This document shows, one piece after another, positions 53,917 through 62,541 of a stretch of DNA of 64,000 nt. The DNA comes from Rossellomorea aquimaris (lineage in GTDB: Bacteria > Bacillota > Bacilli > Bacillales > Bacillaceae_B). The position numbers and the translations under genes are program-made. A model generated the notes under the pieces. The model worked only from the letters and a program-made list of their open reading frames with translations, had not been told where the DNA came from and did no database searches. Each line of letters begins with the position of its first letter. Positions within the stretch are counted from its first letter, which is position 1. Location: positions 248,001-312,000 of the forward strand of contig NZ_JXZC01000001.1 in assembly GCF_000935355.1 (NCBI RefSeq), read 5' to 3'.

Positions 53917-54321
53917 ATGATTAAACAATTTTTGTCCAGCATAGGCATAGGACATGTAAAGGTGGATACAATCGTGCACAAAACTGAAATTTCTCCCGGG
54001 GATCCGATTGAAGGTGAAGTCGTCTTAGTCGGGGGAATGTCCGAACAGCCTATTAACGAAATTCAATTATTGCTTCTTGAAAAATATGAGGAGGATAAAA
54101 AAGATAGTGATTTTTCCTATCATGAAAAAGATTTAGATACGATTATCCTTGATAAGGTAGGTACAATCCGTGCGGGTGAAGAAAAGAGGATCTCTTTCAC
54201 GTTTCCTACCTCTACGGATCATCCCAAAACAACGGATGCAAACAAAACCATTTTAAGAACGACAGTAGATATACCCCAAGCGGTAGATCCTACAGATGAG
54301 GATAGTATAATTGTCCGTTAA
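53917..54321 (+). CDS. Short Spo0M-like protein, N-terminal arrestin-like half only
   Basis: A 134-residue protein matching the first half of Spo0M (sporulation control protein, about 255 residues): HVKVDTIVHKTEISPGDPIEG and DPTDEDSIIV at the end. Spo0M is an arrestin-fold protein affecting sporulation onset and cell shape. A clean stop and a terminator follow, and I saw no continuation in any frame, so it is either a natural single-domain version or a stable truncation. AAAGG lies upstream of the ATG. Confidence 0.82.
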   Translation: MIKQFLSSIGIGHVKVDTIVHKTEISPGDPIEGEVVLVGGMSEQPINEIQLLLLEKYEEDKKDSDFSYHEKDLDTIILDKVGTIRAGEEKRISFTFPTSTDHPKTTDANKTILRTTVDIPQAVDPTDEDSIIVR

Positions 54322-54331
54322 CATTTCACGT

Positions 54332-54363
54332 AAGGCAGATTCTATTATTGAATCTGTCTTTTA
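54332..54363 (+). terminator. Intrinsic terminator
   Basis: An 11-bp stem AAGGCAGATTC with GAATCTGTCTT and T-run after the short spo0M-like gene. Confidence 0.85.
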
Positions 54364-54503
54364 ATTTGGCTTCTATGTCAATTAAGAGTAAAAGTTCTCA
54401 TTGAAATCCATATTAGCCCAATGTAAAATATAGTAAGCGTATACATTCGAAAAATTCAGATATTTAAGAACGTATACTAAATTAAATGAGTGGGAGGAAT
54501 TTG

Positions 54504-56243
54504 ATGGGTGGAATATGGTTAGCGGTAATAGGGGGGCTTGTCTTTTTATTAGGGTATAAATATTATTCTAAGCTTATCGCTGAGCGGGTGTACCGGCTGG
54601 ACCCGAATTATGTCACACCGGCTCACCAATATAAAGATGGGGTCGACTTCGTACCGACGAATAAGTTTGTCCTTTGGGGTCACCATTTTACTTCTGTTGC
54701 CGGGGCGGCTCCGATCGTTGGCCCTGCAATTGCCGTATATTGGGGATGGCTGCCTGCTTTTCTATGGGTCATATTAGGAACCGTATTCGCTGCCGGCGTG
54801 CACGATTTTGGGACCTTGGTTCTTTCAGTTCGAAATAAGGGGCAATCTGTTGGTTCTTTAGCCAATAAATTAATAGGCAAAAGAGCAAAAGTACTTTTTC
54901 TATTCATTATTTTAATTCTTGTGTTAATGGTTAACGCAGTATTTGCCTGGGTAATTGCAAATCTATTCATTACTTTCCCAGCAAGTGTGGTGTCGGTGTT
55001 CATTCAGATTCCATTAGCAGTGTGGATTGGGTATTCGGTCTATAAGCGCAATGGAAGTATGTTGTTGCCTTCAATCGTGGCTCTGGCTGTGATGTACGCA
55101 TCAGCCGTCATTGCAAGCCGGGTGGGATTTTTACAAATTGATCTGGTTCGATATTTTGGTGGACAAGAGGCAACCTCATTGTTTGGCTTGAGTTCAACAA
55201 GCATGGCTTTCTTTGTATGGATCGTCATTCTGATGATTTATGTGTACATAGCTTCAACTCTACCAGTTTGGAAGTTATTACAGCCCCGTGATTATATCAA
55301 CTCACATCAATTAATCGTTGGTTTAGGACTGCTTTATCTTGGTCTCCTTTTTACAAATCCTGAAATCACCGCACCAATGACAAACGGAGCTGCAGATGTT
55401 TCATGGTTCCCGTTACTATTTATTACAATTGCCTGCGGTGCCATTTCCGGGTTTCATGGGCTGGTTTCTTCCGGCACATCATCCAAACAGCTGGATAAAG
55501 AAACGGATGCACGCTTTGTAGGATATTTAGGTGCTGTAGGTGAAGGGGCACTTGCACTGATTGCGATCATTGCATGTATTACATTTTTTCCGAATGTGGA
55601 AGAATTTCAAGCGACATACAGCGGATTTGCTGCAGCAAGCGGAGCTGGGCTGGGTGTCTTCATCCAAGGAGCCGGACAACTTGCAACAGGTGTAGGAATT
55701 CCGGCGGATATCGCAGCTACGATTGTTTCCGTGATCATTGTGAGCTTCGCCGCAACAACATTGGACTCCTCTGTTCGACTTATGCGCTATATCATTGCCG
55801 AGCTGGGAGAAGAGTACAACGTGAATCCTTTAACAAATGCTCATGTTGCTACTACCATAGCCGTTGTTTCAAGCGCAGCCTTAACCTTATTACCTCAAGG
55901 ACCTAAAGGATTCGGGTCGGGTGGATATCTTCTATGGCCACTTTTTGGTACATCGAATCAATTGCTTGCGGGAATCAGTTTACTTCTGATTACCATTTGG
56001 CTTAAGCGCCAAGGAAGGAATTATATCGCCACCTTGATTCCAATGGTATTCCTTATGTTCATGACCTTATGGGCTATGATTAACCAAGTCGTGTTTGAAT
56101 GGTCAGGTGTCGGTGAATCAGAAGGGAATATGCTGCTCTTTATCTTTGGAAGTATCATTCTCATTTTCACCTTGTGGATTCTTATAACTGCGGCATCTTC
56201 ACTGTCTAAAAAGGGAGATGACCCTTCACAGTTTTCTGCTTAG
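54504..56243 (+). CDS. cstA: CstA-family carbon starvation transporter (pyruvate/peptide uptake)
   Basis: A 579-residue protein with about 15 membrane helices. The family stretch VPTNKFVLWGHHFTSVAGAAPIVGPA is split here into FVLWGHHFTSVAGAAPIVGP, with GVHDFGTLVLSVRNKGQSVG and FAATTLDSSVRLMRYI further on. CstA members import pyruvate or peptides during starvation. The ATG at 54504 follows GGGAGGA; an ATG at 54486 lies upstream of that SD. A small partner and an ArsA-like ATPase follow, a grouping also seen in other Bacillaceae. Confidence 0.93.
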   Translation: MGGIWLAVIGGLVFLLGYKYYSKLIAERVYRLDPNYVTPAHQYKDGVDFVPTNKFVLWGHHFTSVAGAAPIVGPAIAVYWGWLPAFLWVILGTVFAAGVHDFGTLVLSVRNKGQSVGSLANKLIGKRAKVLFLFIILILVLMVNAVFAWVIANLFITFPASVVSVFIQIPLAVWIGYSVYKRNGSMLLPSIVALAVMYASAVIASRVGFLQIDLVRYFGGQEATSLFGLSSTSMAFFVWIVILMIYVYIASTLPVWKLLQPRDYINSHQLIVGLGLLYLGLLFTNPEITAPMTNGAADVSWFPLLFITIACGAISGFHGLVSSGTSSKQLDKETDARFVGYLGAVGEGALALIAIIACITFFPNVEEFQATYSGFAAASGAGLGVFIQGAGQLATGVGIPADIAATIVSVIIVSFAATTLDSSVRLMRYIIAELGEEYNVNPLTNAHVATTIAVVSSAALTLLPQGPKGFGSGGYLLWPLFGTSNQLLAGISLLLITIWLKRQGRNYIATLIPMVFLMFMTLWAMINQVVFEWSGVGESEGNMLLFIFGSIILIFTLWILITAASSLSKKGDDPSQFSA

Positions 56244-56254
56244 TTAGGTGATAA

Positions 56255-56295
56255 GGGTGACTCGGGGTCTCGAGTCCCCTTTTCTTCTTATTTTT
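56255..56295 (+). terminator. Terminator-like hairpin after cstA
   Basis: A stem GACTCG/CGAGTC with outer GGG/CCC is followed by TTTTCTTCTTATTTTT. A strong AAAGGAGG SD at 56297-56304 precedes frames of only 12 and 16 codons (near 56311-56365) with no recognisable product. Confidence 0.7.
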
Positions 56296-56395
56296 AAAGG
56301 AGGGATTATGTATGGTAGAGGTACTGATGATTCGCTCAGAGCTTGAAGTAGGCATGGGTTGATGTGGTGGGGTAAGTGGTGACGGGTTCATCACA

Positions 56396-56683
56396 ATGAA
56401 ACATGATTTTTCTCATCATCATCATGAAAGAAGTTCTCTTGGAAGACTCTATTGTGAAACCAGTGAAAAATATGGGGAGGCCGTGTCCATCCTATATTGC
56501 GACCCTAGAAATCTCTTTTCTATCATCTATTATTTAGTGAGGCAGGTAATAAGAAAGCATATACCTCTCTATAAAGCTTTTTTATCATTTCTCTTCTCGA
56601 TTAAAAGAGAGGCCATTTTCATTAATGGTCATTATCTAAGAGACAATCTCAAGTATCATGCCACATTACAGAAACATCTATAA
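56396..56683 (+). CDS. Uncertain 95-codon frame, His-rich N-terminus
   Basis: An open frame between cstA and the cory-CC-star gene. It starts with HHHH and carries two Cys (RLYC, ILYC) and a hydrophobic centre (FSIIYYLVRQVIRKHIPLYKA is amphipathic). There is no proper SD before the ATG at 56396. The frame fills the whole gap and ends 14 bases before the next gene, which favours a real gene. I recognise no family. Confidence 0.45.
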   Translation: MKHDFSHHHHERSSLGRLYCETSEKYGEAVSILYCDPRNLFSIIYYLVRQVIRKHIPLYKAFLSFLFSIKREAIFINGHYLRDNLKYHATLQKHL

Positions 56684-56697
56684 GGAGGGGAACACGA

Positions 56698-56967
56698 ATG
56701 GATAGCTCTCTGAAAGAAAAGTTCAAAAGAATCATACAGCTCTATGATGACATGATTCGTCTTCCTCACAAAACAGAAATTGCCAGGGAATTGAGAGATG
56801 AGGATGATTTATTCTTATTATTGCTCTATTCAGATATGCTTGGCCTGCCGAATCCCGTTTTTTATTATACATTGGAACTTTATCCATATATAATAGAGAA
56901 ATTTCATGATTGGCATTTGAGAATGGGAATGGAGCACTCTCCCTTGGATGGCATCAGATGTTGTTAA
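56698..56967 (+). CDS. Cory-CC-star family small protein
   Basis: An 89-residue protein ending in Cys-Cys-stop (GIRCC), the feature for which the family is named. It has a helical N-terminus (KEKFKRIIQLYDDMIRLP), a conserved GLPNPVFYYTLELYPYIIEKFHDWHLRMG block, and no signal peptide. AAGGAGGGG precedes the ATG. It is 23 bases before an ArsA-family ATPase gene; the pair recurs in Bacillaceae. The terminal Cys pair could bind a metal(loid) or thiol passed to the ATPase; that is inference. Confidence 0.8.
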   Translation: MDSSLKEKFKRIIQLYDDMIRLPHKTEIARELRDEDDLFLLLLYSDMLGLPNPVFYYTLELYPYIIEKFHDWHLRMGMEHSPLDGIRCC

Positions 56968-56990
56968 AGTAAACTGAGGAGGGTAGGTAT

Positions 56991-57950
56991 ATGAATGAAT
57001 TACTGCACCAGTCAATTTTATTTGTGGGAGGTAAAGGAGGCGTAGGAAAATCAACATCTGCCTCTGCTTTAGCCGTAATGTTTGCCAAGATGGGAAAGAA
57101 GACGTTGATCATTTCAACAGATCCTGCTCATAATTTAGGTGACATATTCCATCAAGATATCAAGGGATATAAAACACCATTACTTGAAAATCTATGGGGA
57201 ATAGAAATTGATCCACAAATCGAAACACAGGGATACATCAACGGAGTGAAACGAAATCTAAAGGGAATGGTCAAATCAAATATGGTGAATGAGGTACATC
57301 GCCAAATTGATATGGCTGCCTCTGCACCCGGGGCAGAAGAAGCTGCATTATTCGATCGAATGGTTTCCATCATTCTCGAAGAAGGAAATGAGTTTGAAAA
57401 AATCATCTTTGATACAGCCCCAACAGGCCACACGATCCGACTATTGTCTCTTCCTGAACTGATGGGAGTTTGGATGGACGGTATGCTTGAGAGGAGAAAG
57501 AAAACAAACAAGAATTATTCTCAACTTTTAAATGATGGTGAGCCAGTAGAAGATCCCATTTATGATGTGTTGCAAAAACGACGTGAAAAGTTTTCAAAAG
57601 TTCGGGGGATCCTTCTTGATCAAAAAAGAACAGGGTTCATTTTCGTACTCATTCCTGAAAGGCTTCCGATTCTTGAAACTGAAAAGGCTATTGAAATGAT
57701 GTCGAATCACGGATTGAAAATTGGTGGACTGATCATAAATAAGATCCTTCCCGTTCAGGCAGATGGGAAGTTCTTGGAAAAAAGGAGAGATCAGGAGAAA
57801 CTATATTTAAAAATCATGATAGAGAAGTTTACAAACCAAACATTATTTCGGATTCCTTTATTAGAAGAAGATATCTGTTCATTCCGTCATCTTGAAAAAT
57901 TTGTAGACAATCTACAGCAAGAGGTATTTAGTGGGGAACGAAGCATTTAG
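56991..57950 (+). CDS. ArsA-family ATPase
   Basis: A 319-residue single-domain ArsA/GET3-like ATPase with deviant Walker A GGKGGVGKSTSA, switch ISTDPAHNLGDIF and DTAPTGHTIRLLSLPE. Family members drive arsenite pumps or chaperone tail-anchored proteins. No arsenical pump (ArsB) or regulator is nearby. Its stable neighbours are the Cys-Cys-ending small protein and CstA, so an arsenic role is doubtful. SD AGGAGGG. Confidence 0.88.
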   Translation: MNELLHQSILFVGGKGGVGKSTSASALAVMFAKMGKKTLIISTDPAHNLGDIFHQDIKGYKTPLLENLWGIEIDPQIETQGYINGVKRNLKGMVKSNMVNEVHRQIDMAASAPGAEEAALFDRMVSIILEEGNEFEKIIFDTAPTGHTIRLLSLPELMGVWMDGMLERRKKTNKNYSQLLNDGEPVEDPIYDVLQKRREKFSKVRGILLDQKRTGFIFVLIPERLPILETEKAIEMMSNHGLKIGGLIINKILPVQADGKFLEKRRDQEKLYLKIMIEKFTNQTLFRIPLLEEDICSFRHLEKFVDNLQQEVFSGERSI

Positions 57951-57980
57951 CATGAGAATATACATATAAATTTTTCAAAC

Positions 57981-58019
57981 AATGACCATTAGGATATTTT
58001 CTCTAATGGTCATTTTAAT
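57981..58019 (+). terminator. Intrinsic terminator
   Basis: A perfect 11-bp stem AATGACCATTA with TAATGGTCATT and a T-rich tail after the ArsA-like gene. Confidence 0.88.
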
Positions 58020-58090
58020 TTCTTAGAAGGGATAAATCATTTTTTGTCGAAAGTGTGTAATGAAAACTATGGAATAAGGGAGTGACACCC

Positions 58091-59344
58091 ATGAGTAGTG
58101 ATAAGAAGGATTTACCGGGAATTCTCCCCTTGAAGAAAAGAGAAGAAACACAGAATCGTTGGCTATTTCACCGACTTAATACCCTTCTACCATCGTTGAT
58201 GAAAAAACATAATCTTGATATGTGGATTATTGCGGGCCGGGAGTATAATGAAGATCCTGTGCTGAAGACTCTTTATCCAGCATCCATAGACGGTTCGAGG
58301 AGATTGACGATCTTAGTGTTCTTCCTCGACGGCAATCAACAGGTGAAAAGGTGGGTACTGCATCCTAATCCAAATTTTGAGCCTTTTTATGAACGGGTAT
58401 GGAATCCTGAAGTTTGTGATCAATGGGAGTGCCTCAAACGACTGGTAAAAGATCATGATCCGGATACAATTGCATTGAACTATTCCGCTACCTTTGCCGC
58501 AGCTGATGGTTTAAGTCATTCGTTATATCAACATGTAAGCATGCTACTGTATGAGTACTCTCATAAATTTGTATCTGCCCAACACATCATTGTTGATTGG
58601 CTTTCGATGAGGACATCAAAGGAACTCATAGCCTATCCCTTTATTGCGGAACTGGCTCGGCAAATAGCAGCAGAAGCATTATCCGGAGCGGTGATTCATC
58701 CAGGTATCACAACGACTGAAGATGTAGTCGATTGGATAAGACAACGCGTCTTGGATTTAGGAATAGAAACCTCATTTTACCCTACTGTAGATTTACAAAG
58801 GAAAGGAGCTGATATGGATCGATTAGAGGGGGAAATCATACGATGTGGGGACATTGTACATGTGGATTTCGGTATTCGTTACTTAGGTTTAGCGACAGAT
58901 ACTCAGCAGCTTGCATACGTTCTCTATCCAGGCGAAGAAGAAGCTCCTGAAGGAATTCAATCAGCGCTACAGACAGCCTTAAGGTTTGAGGACGTTGTGT
59001 CAGAAGAAATGAGAGTGGGCAGAACAGGAAACGAAGTATTTCGACAGGCAATGAGAAAGGCAAGGGAAGAGGGTATAGAGGCGATGCTTTATTCTCATCC
59101 CTTAGGAAACCACTGTCATGAAGCAGGGGCTTTAATGGGATTGTATGATCAACAAAGAGATATCCCAATAAAAGGTGACCTGCCTCTAACAGAAAATACA
59201 TGCTATGCCATGGAGTTCAATATCAAGCAATACGTTCCTGAATGGAATCAGGTTGTCCCGATTTATCTAGAAGAGCCCGTTGCCTTCATTCAGAATCGAT
59301 TGGAATACATGGCGAAAAGGCAAGTGTCCTTCTATCTTATATAA
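58091..59344 (+). CDS. M24-family metallopeptidase, Xaa-Pro aminopeptidase-like
   Basis: A 417-residue protein with an N-terminal creatinase-like domain (about 1-175) and a C-terminal pita-bread domain. Metal ligands seen: Asp in HVDFGI, Asp in LATDTQ, His in SHPLGNHCHEAG, Glu in YAMEFN and a final Glu. The first Asp context DFG and TDTQ departs slightly from the common DxG and D.TR forms. It may be a dipeptidase or aminopeptidase. The ATG at 58091 follows AAGGGAG; GTG at 58082 is an alternative. Confidence 0.85.
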   Translation: MSSDKKDLPGILPLKKREETQNRWLFHRLNTLLPSLMKKHNLDMWIIAGREYNEDPVLKTLYPASIDGSRRLTILVFFLDGNQQVKRWVLHPNPNFEPFYERVWNPEVCDQWECLKRLVKDHDPDTIALNYSATFAAADGLSHSLYQHVSMLLYEYSHKFVSAQHIIVDWLSMRTSKELIAYPFIAELARQIAAEALSGAVIHPGITTTEDVVDWIRQRVLDLGIETSFYPTVDLQRKGADMDRLEGEIIRCGDIVHVDFGIRYLGLATDTQQLAYVLYPGEEEAPEGIQSALQTALRFEDVVSEEMRVGRTGNEVFRQAMRKAREEGIEAMLYSHPLGNHCHEAGALMGLYDQQRDIPIKGDLPLTENTCYAMEFNIKQYVPEWNQVVPIYLEEPVAFIQNRLEYMAKRQVSFYLI

Positions 59345-59376
59345 TGAAATGAAAGAAATATCGGTTATGGAATCAG

Positions 59377-59418
59377 GAGCTCAAGTACAGTAAGAATTGT
59401 ACTCAAGCTCTTTTTTGA
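59377..59418 (+). terminator. Intrinsic terminator
   Basis: An imperfect stem GAGCT...AGTACA with TGTACT...AGCTC and TTTTTTG after the M24 peptidase gene. Confidence 0.78.
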
Positions 59419-59505
59419 TTTTGACTGCACAGCCTTTCGTCCAGACAAGTTCCAAATAAACTTCTATAATAATCTATTCCAATTAAAAAAATTGTTGATT
59501 ATCCC

Positions 59506-59534
59506 TTGACTTTATACCTAGTGGGGTATATTAT
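59506..59534 (+). promoter_or_regulatory. cstR promoter with overlapping CstR operator
   Basis: TTGACT (59506-59511), a 17-base spacer and TATTAT (59529-59534). A palindromic site TATACC-N6-GGTATA (59513-59530) fills the space between them, where a repressor would block RNA polymerase. The site resembles the ATACCCC/GGGGTAT operator known for staphylococcal CstR. Confidence 0.75.
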
Positions 59535-59577
59535 TGTAAATGTAGCAAGAAACAACAAGCCAACAGGAGGTGTCTTT

Positions 59578-59838
59578 ATGGAATACAATTCACAAGTTAA
59601 GAATCGAATAAAACGTGTCGAAGGGCAGCTCCGAGGAATCGTAAGAATGATGGAGCAAGGGGAAGATTGTAAAGACGTTATTACACAACTTTCCGCAGCC
59701 AAAACAGCTCTGGATCGTTCCGTAGGCTTAATCGTCAGTATGAATCTTGTTGAATGCGTACGGGATTCACAAGAAACCGGTGAAAGTACAGAAGACCTTG
59801 TAAAAGAAGCAGTGAATTTATTAGTAAAGAGTCGATAA
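59578..59838 (+). CDS. cstR: CstR, persulfide-sensing CsoR-family repressor
   Basis: An 86-residue all-helical repressor: RIKRVEGQLRGIVRMMEQGEDC (DNA-facing) with Cys30, and VSMNLVECV with Cys60. The copper-binding His of CsoR is Asn56 here, which marks the CstR type that forms di- or trisulfide bridges between the two Cys when persulfide is present. It should repress itself and the following sulfur genes. ATG at 59578 follows AGGAGG. B. subtilis YrkD is the probable counterpart. Confidence 0.9.
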   Translation: MEYNSQVKNRIKRVEGQLRGIVRMMEQGEDCKDVITQLSAAKTALDRSVGLIVSMNLVECVRDSQETGESTEDLVKEAVNLLVKSR

Positions 59839-59872
59839 AAAAGAGTTGACTTCTTTTTTTATATCATATAAT

Positions 59873-59888
59873 ATACCCTTATAGGTAT
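59873..59888 (+). promoter_or_regulatory. CstR-like operator before tusA
   Basis: ATACCC-TTATA-GGTAT lies just after a TTGACT/TAATAT promoter-like pair (59846-59874) and before the tusA SD. It matches the site at cstR. Confidence 0.7.
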
Positions 59889-59917
59889 TTTAAATCATTT
59901 TCTAGGAGGAATTATAA

Positions 59918-60145
59918 ATGAACGCAGATAAAGTATTAGATGCAAAGGGACTTGCTTGTCCAATGCCGATTGTAAAAACCAGAAAGGCAATTAAAGAAAT
60001 CGAGGCTGGTCAAATTTTAGAGGTTCAAACAACTGATAAAGGTGCCAAAAGTGACTTAACAGCTTGGGCTAAATCTACTGGACATGAATTGCTAGATTCA
60101 AAAGAAGAAAATGATGTATTTACATTCTGGATTAAAAAAGGTTAA
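59918..60145 (+). CDS. TusA-family sulfurtransferase
   Basis: A 75-residue TusA-like protein with DAKGLACPMPIVKTRKA (sulfur-carrying Cys in CPMP) and KGAKSDLTAWA. It carries persulfide sulfur between enzymes. First structural gene after cstR; a similar domain is repeated in the YrkF-like fusion 600 bases downstream. AGGAGG SD. Confidence 0.93.
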   Translation: MNADKVLDAKGLACPMPIVKTRKAIKEIEAGQILEVQTTDKGAKSDLTAWAKSTGHELLDSKEENDVFTFWIKKG

Positions 60146-60163
60146 ATTTTTTTGAGGGGATCA

Positions 60164-60178
60164 ATACCCCATATAGTA
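60164..60178 (+). promoter_or_regulatory. Half-site of CstR-like operator before the DsrE-like gene
   Basis: ATACCCC at 60164-60170 is followed by a degenerate partner (TAGTA). It lies about 15 bases before the SD, in the same position as the better site upstream of the YrkF-like gene. Confidence 0.45.
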
Positions 60179-60194
60179 AATTGGAGGAGATACA

Positions 60195-60674
60195 ATGTCA
60201 GAAAGAAAAACAACCAATATTATTCTCTTTAGTGGAGATTATGATAAAGCGATGGCTGCATATATCATTGCGAACGGAGCTGCAGCTTATGATCATGACG
60301 TAACCATTTTCCATACATTCTGGGGATTAAATGCTTTAAGAAAAGAAGAAATGGTACCTGTGAAAAAAGGATTTATGGAGAAAATGTTTGGGCGTATGAT
60401 GCCTCGTGGCGCAGATAAGCTAGGATTATCAAACATGAATTTCATGGGTATGGGCCCTAAAATGATCAAAGGTGTTATGAAGAAGCATAATGCGATGCCT
60501 TTACCTGATTTAATTGACATGGCAAGGGAACAAGATATCAAACTGGTTGCTTGTACCATGACAATGGATTTATTAGGATTACACAAAGACGAATTATTAG
60601 AAGAAATTGAGTATGCTGGAGTGGCTGCATATTTAGCGGATGCTGAAAATGGTAACGTGAACTTATTCATCTAA
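60195..60674 (+). CDS. DsrE/DsrF-like sulfur-relay protein (YrkE-like)
   Basis: A 159-residue protein of the DsrE/F/DrsH-like fold: IILFSGDYDKAMAAYIIANGAA and the Cys in KLVACTMTMDLLG. A Met- and Gly-rich middle (FGRMMPRGADKLGLSNMNFMG) is typical. It matches YrkE of B. subtilis in size (about 160) and neighbourhood. It probably exchanges persulfide with TusA-like partners. Confidence 0.88.
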   Translation: MSERKTTNIILFSGDYDKAMAAYIIANGAAAYDHDVTIFHTFWGLNALRKEEMVPVKKGFMEKMFGRMMPRGADKLGLSNMNFMGMGPKMIKGVMKKHNAMPLPDLIDMAREQDIKLVACTMTMDLLGLHKDELLEEIEYAGVAAYLADAENGNVNLFI

Positions 60675-60693
60675 TTTTTTTTTGCAACGAAAT

Positions 60694-60709
60694 ATACCCT
60701 ATAAGGTAA
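60694..60709 (+). promoter_or_regulatory. CstR-like operator before the TusA-rhodanese gene
   Basis: ATACCC-TATAA-GGTAA, one mismatch from the 59873 site, ending three bases before the SD. Confidence 0.6.
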
Positions 60710-60724
60710 TTGGAGGTTTTATGT

Positions 60725-61297
60725 ATGAACACAATTGAATCAAACTTCGTATTGGATGCAAAGGGATTAGCTTGTCCGATGCCTATTGTTAAAACAAAAA
60801 AGGCCATGAATAACCTGGAAGCAGGCCAAGTGATTGAAATTCAAGCAACAGACAAGGGATCAAAGGCTGATCTTCAAGCATGGGCAAAAAGTTCCGGTCA
60901 TGACTATCTGGGCACGATTGAAGAAGGAGATGTGCTGAAGCATTTTGTGCGTAAATCAAGTGGTGAAGATACAGTAGAACGCAAACATGAGTCAGTAACA
61001 GATAATGGTACATTAGCAGGTAAATTAGGCGATGAAAATATCGTTGTATTAGATGTCCGTGAAAAAGCGGAATATGCGTTCAAACATATTCCTGGTGCTA
61101 TTTCAATGCCACTTGGGGAGCTTGAAACACGTGCAGACGAACTGAATAAAGACAAGGACATATATGTGGTTTGCCGTACAGGAAACAGAAGTGACATGGC
61201 AGCGCAATTGTTAGTTGAAAAAGGATTTTCAAATGTGATCAATGTAGTTCCGGGAATGAGCGATTGGACTGGAGACGTTGAATCGGATATTAAGTAA
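60725..61297 (+). CDS. TusA-rhodanese fusion sulfurtransferase (YrkF-like)
   Basis: A 190-residue two-domain protein: TusA-like domain (about 1-78; LDAKGLACPMPIVKTKKA) and rhodanese domain (about 95-185; VLDVREKAEYAFKHIPGA with active-site loop CRTGNRS). It moves sulfane sulfur. The ATG at 60725 lies eight bases after GGAGG. Size and order match YrkF of B. subtilis. Confidence 0.92.
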   Translation: MNTIESNFVLDAKGLACPMPIVKTKKAMNNLEAGQVIEIQATDKGSKADLQAWAKSSGHDYLGTIEEGDVLKHFVRKSSGEDTVERKHESVTDNGTLAGKLGDENIVVLDVREKAEYAFKHIPGAISMPLGELETRADELNKDKDIYVVCRTGNRSDMAAQLLVEKGFSNVINVVPGMSDWTGDVESDIK

Positions 61298-61329
61298 ATT
61301 TATTACAATATCATTAGGAGGTTAAATTA

Positions 61330-62457
61330 ATGGCAGTCAAACCAATGAATTCAAAAGAAGTAGCTCAAAAAGTAATGAATAGAGAAGGTTTATTCATATT
61401 AGATGTCCGTAATGCAGATGCCTTTGAAGATTGGAAAATCGAAGGCGAAAAATTCGAATACCTGAACATCCCGTACTTCGACCTTTTAGATGGTGTAGAA
61501 GAAATTATGGATCAACTTTCTAAGGACAAAGACATTCTTGTCGTGTGTGCGAAAGAAGGTTCTTCAATTATGGTAGCGGAAATGCTTTCAGACGAAGGAA
61601 AGGACGTTTCTTACCTTGAAGGCGGAATGAAAGCTTGGAGCGAACATTTGGAACCTGTGAAAGTGGGTGAATTAACAAACGGAGGAGAGCTTTATCAATT
61701 TGTGCGTTTAGGTAAAGGGTGTCTTTCCTATATGGTCGTTTCAAATGGTGAAGCAGCGATCGTCGATGCTACTCGTATGACTGATATCTTTATTGACTTT
61801 GCAAAAGAAAAAGGTGCAACGATTACGAATGTATTTGATACTCACTTGCATGCCGACCATATTTCTGGCGGACGTAACATAGCAGAAGCAACAAATGCTA
61901 CCTATTGGCTACCTCCTAAAGATGCTGAAGAAGTTACCTTTGAATATGCTGCACTAGAAGATGGGAATAAAGTCGTGATTGGAAATACAACGATTGATAT
62001 TACAGCTCTGTACTCACCGGGGCATACAATCGGATCAACTTCATTTGTGATTGATGGTAAGTATTTATTATCAGGTGACATTCTATTTGTGGATAGTATC
62101 GGACGACCGGATCTTGCCGGGAAAGCAGAAGATTGGGTAGCAGACCTTAGAGAAAGTCTTTACAAACGGTATAAAGAACTTTCTATGGAGCTTACCGTTT
62201 TACCTGCTCACTTTATGATTATTGACGAAATAAATGAAGATGGCTCAGTAGGTGAAAAGTTAGGAACATTATTTGCAAAGAACCATGGTTTGAATATCGA
62301 AAGTGAAGATGAATTCAGAAAGCTGGTATCTGAAAACCTTCCACCTCAGCCAAACGCTTATCAAGAAATTCGTGAAACGAACATGGGTAAAGTAACTCCT
62401 GATGAAGAGAAACAGCGTGAGATGGAAATTGGACCAAACCGCTGTGCAGTTCGATAA
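61330..62457 (+). CDS. Rhodanese-MBL persulfide dioxygenase-like protein (YrkH/CstB-like)
   Basis: A 375-residue fusion with N-terminal rhodanese domain (about 1-108; [12 protein letters not shown] and loop CAKEGSS) and a metallo-beta-lactamase domain (about 118-375) with [11 protein letters not shown] and [11 protein letters not shown]. The MBL part resembles persulfide dioxygenases, which oxidise glutathione- or coenzyme-linked persulfide to sulfite or thiosulfate. The order rhodanese-MBL is like YrkH; CstB of Staphylococcus has MBL first. A strong terminator follows. Confidence 0.9.
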   Translation: MAVKPMNSKEVAQKVMNREGLFILDVRNADAFEDWKIEGEKFEYLNIPYFDLLDGVEEIMDQLSKDKDILVVCAKEGSSIMVAEMLSDEGKDVSYLEGGMKAWSEHLEPVKVGELTNGGELYQFVRLGKGCLSYMVVSNGEAAIVDATRMTDIFIDFAKEKGATITNVFDTHLHADHISGGRNIAEATNATYWLPPKDAEEVTFEYAALEDGNKVVIGNTTIDITALYSPGHTIGSTSFVIDGKYLLSGDILFVDSIGRPDLAGKAEDWVADLRESLYKRYKELSMELTVLPAHFMIIDEINEDGSVGEKLGTLFAKNHGLNIESEDEFRKLVSENLPPQPNAYQEIRETNMGKVTPDEEKQREMEIGPNRCAVR

Positions 62458-62485
62458 TCAATCGTACTAATTTAAACAAATAATC

Positions 62486-62518
62486 AAAACGGGAACCTGC
62501 CAGAGAGGTTCCCGTTTT
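62486..62518 (+). terminator. Intrinsic terminator
   Basis: A perfect 12-bp stem AAAACGGGAACC with GGTTCCCGTTTT after the MBL gene, before the TauE gene. Confidence 0.92.
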
Positions 62519-62541
62519 ACTAGAAGAGGAGGAACCACACG

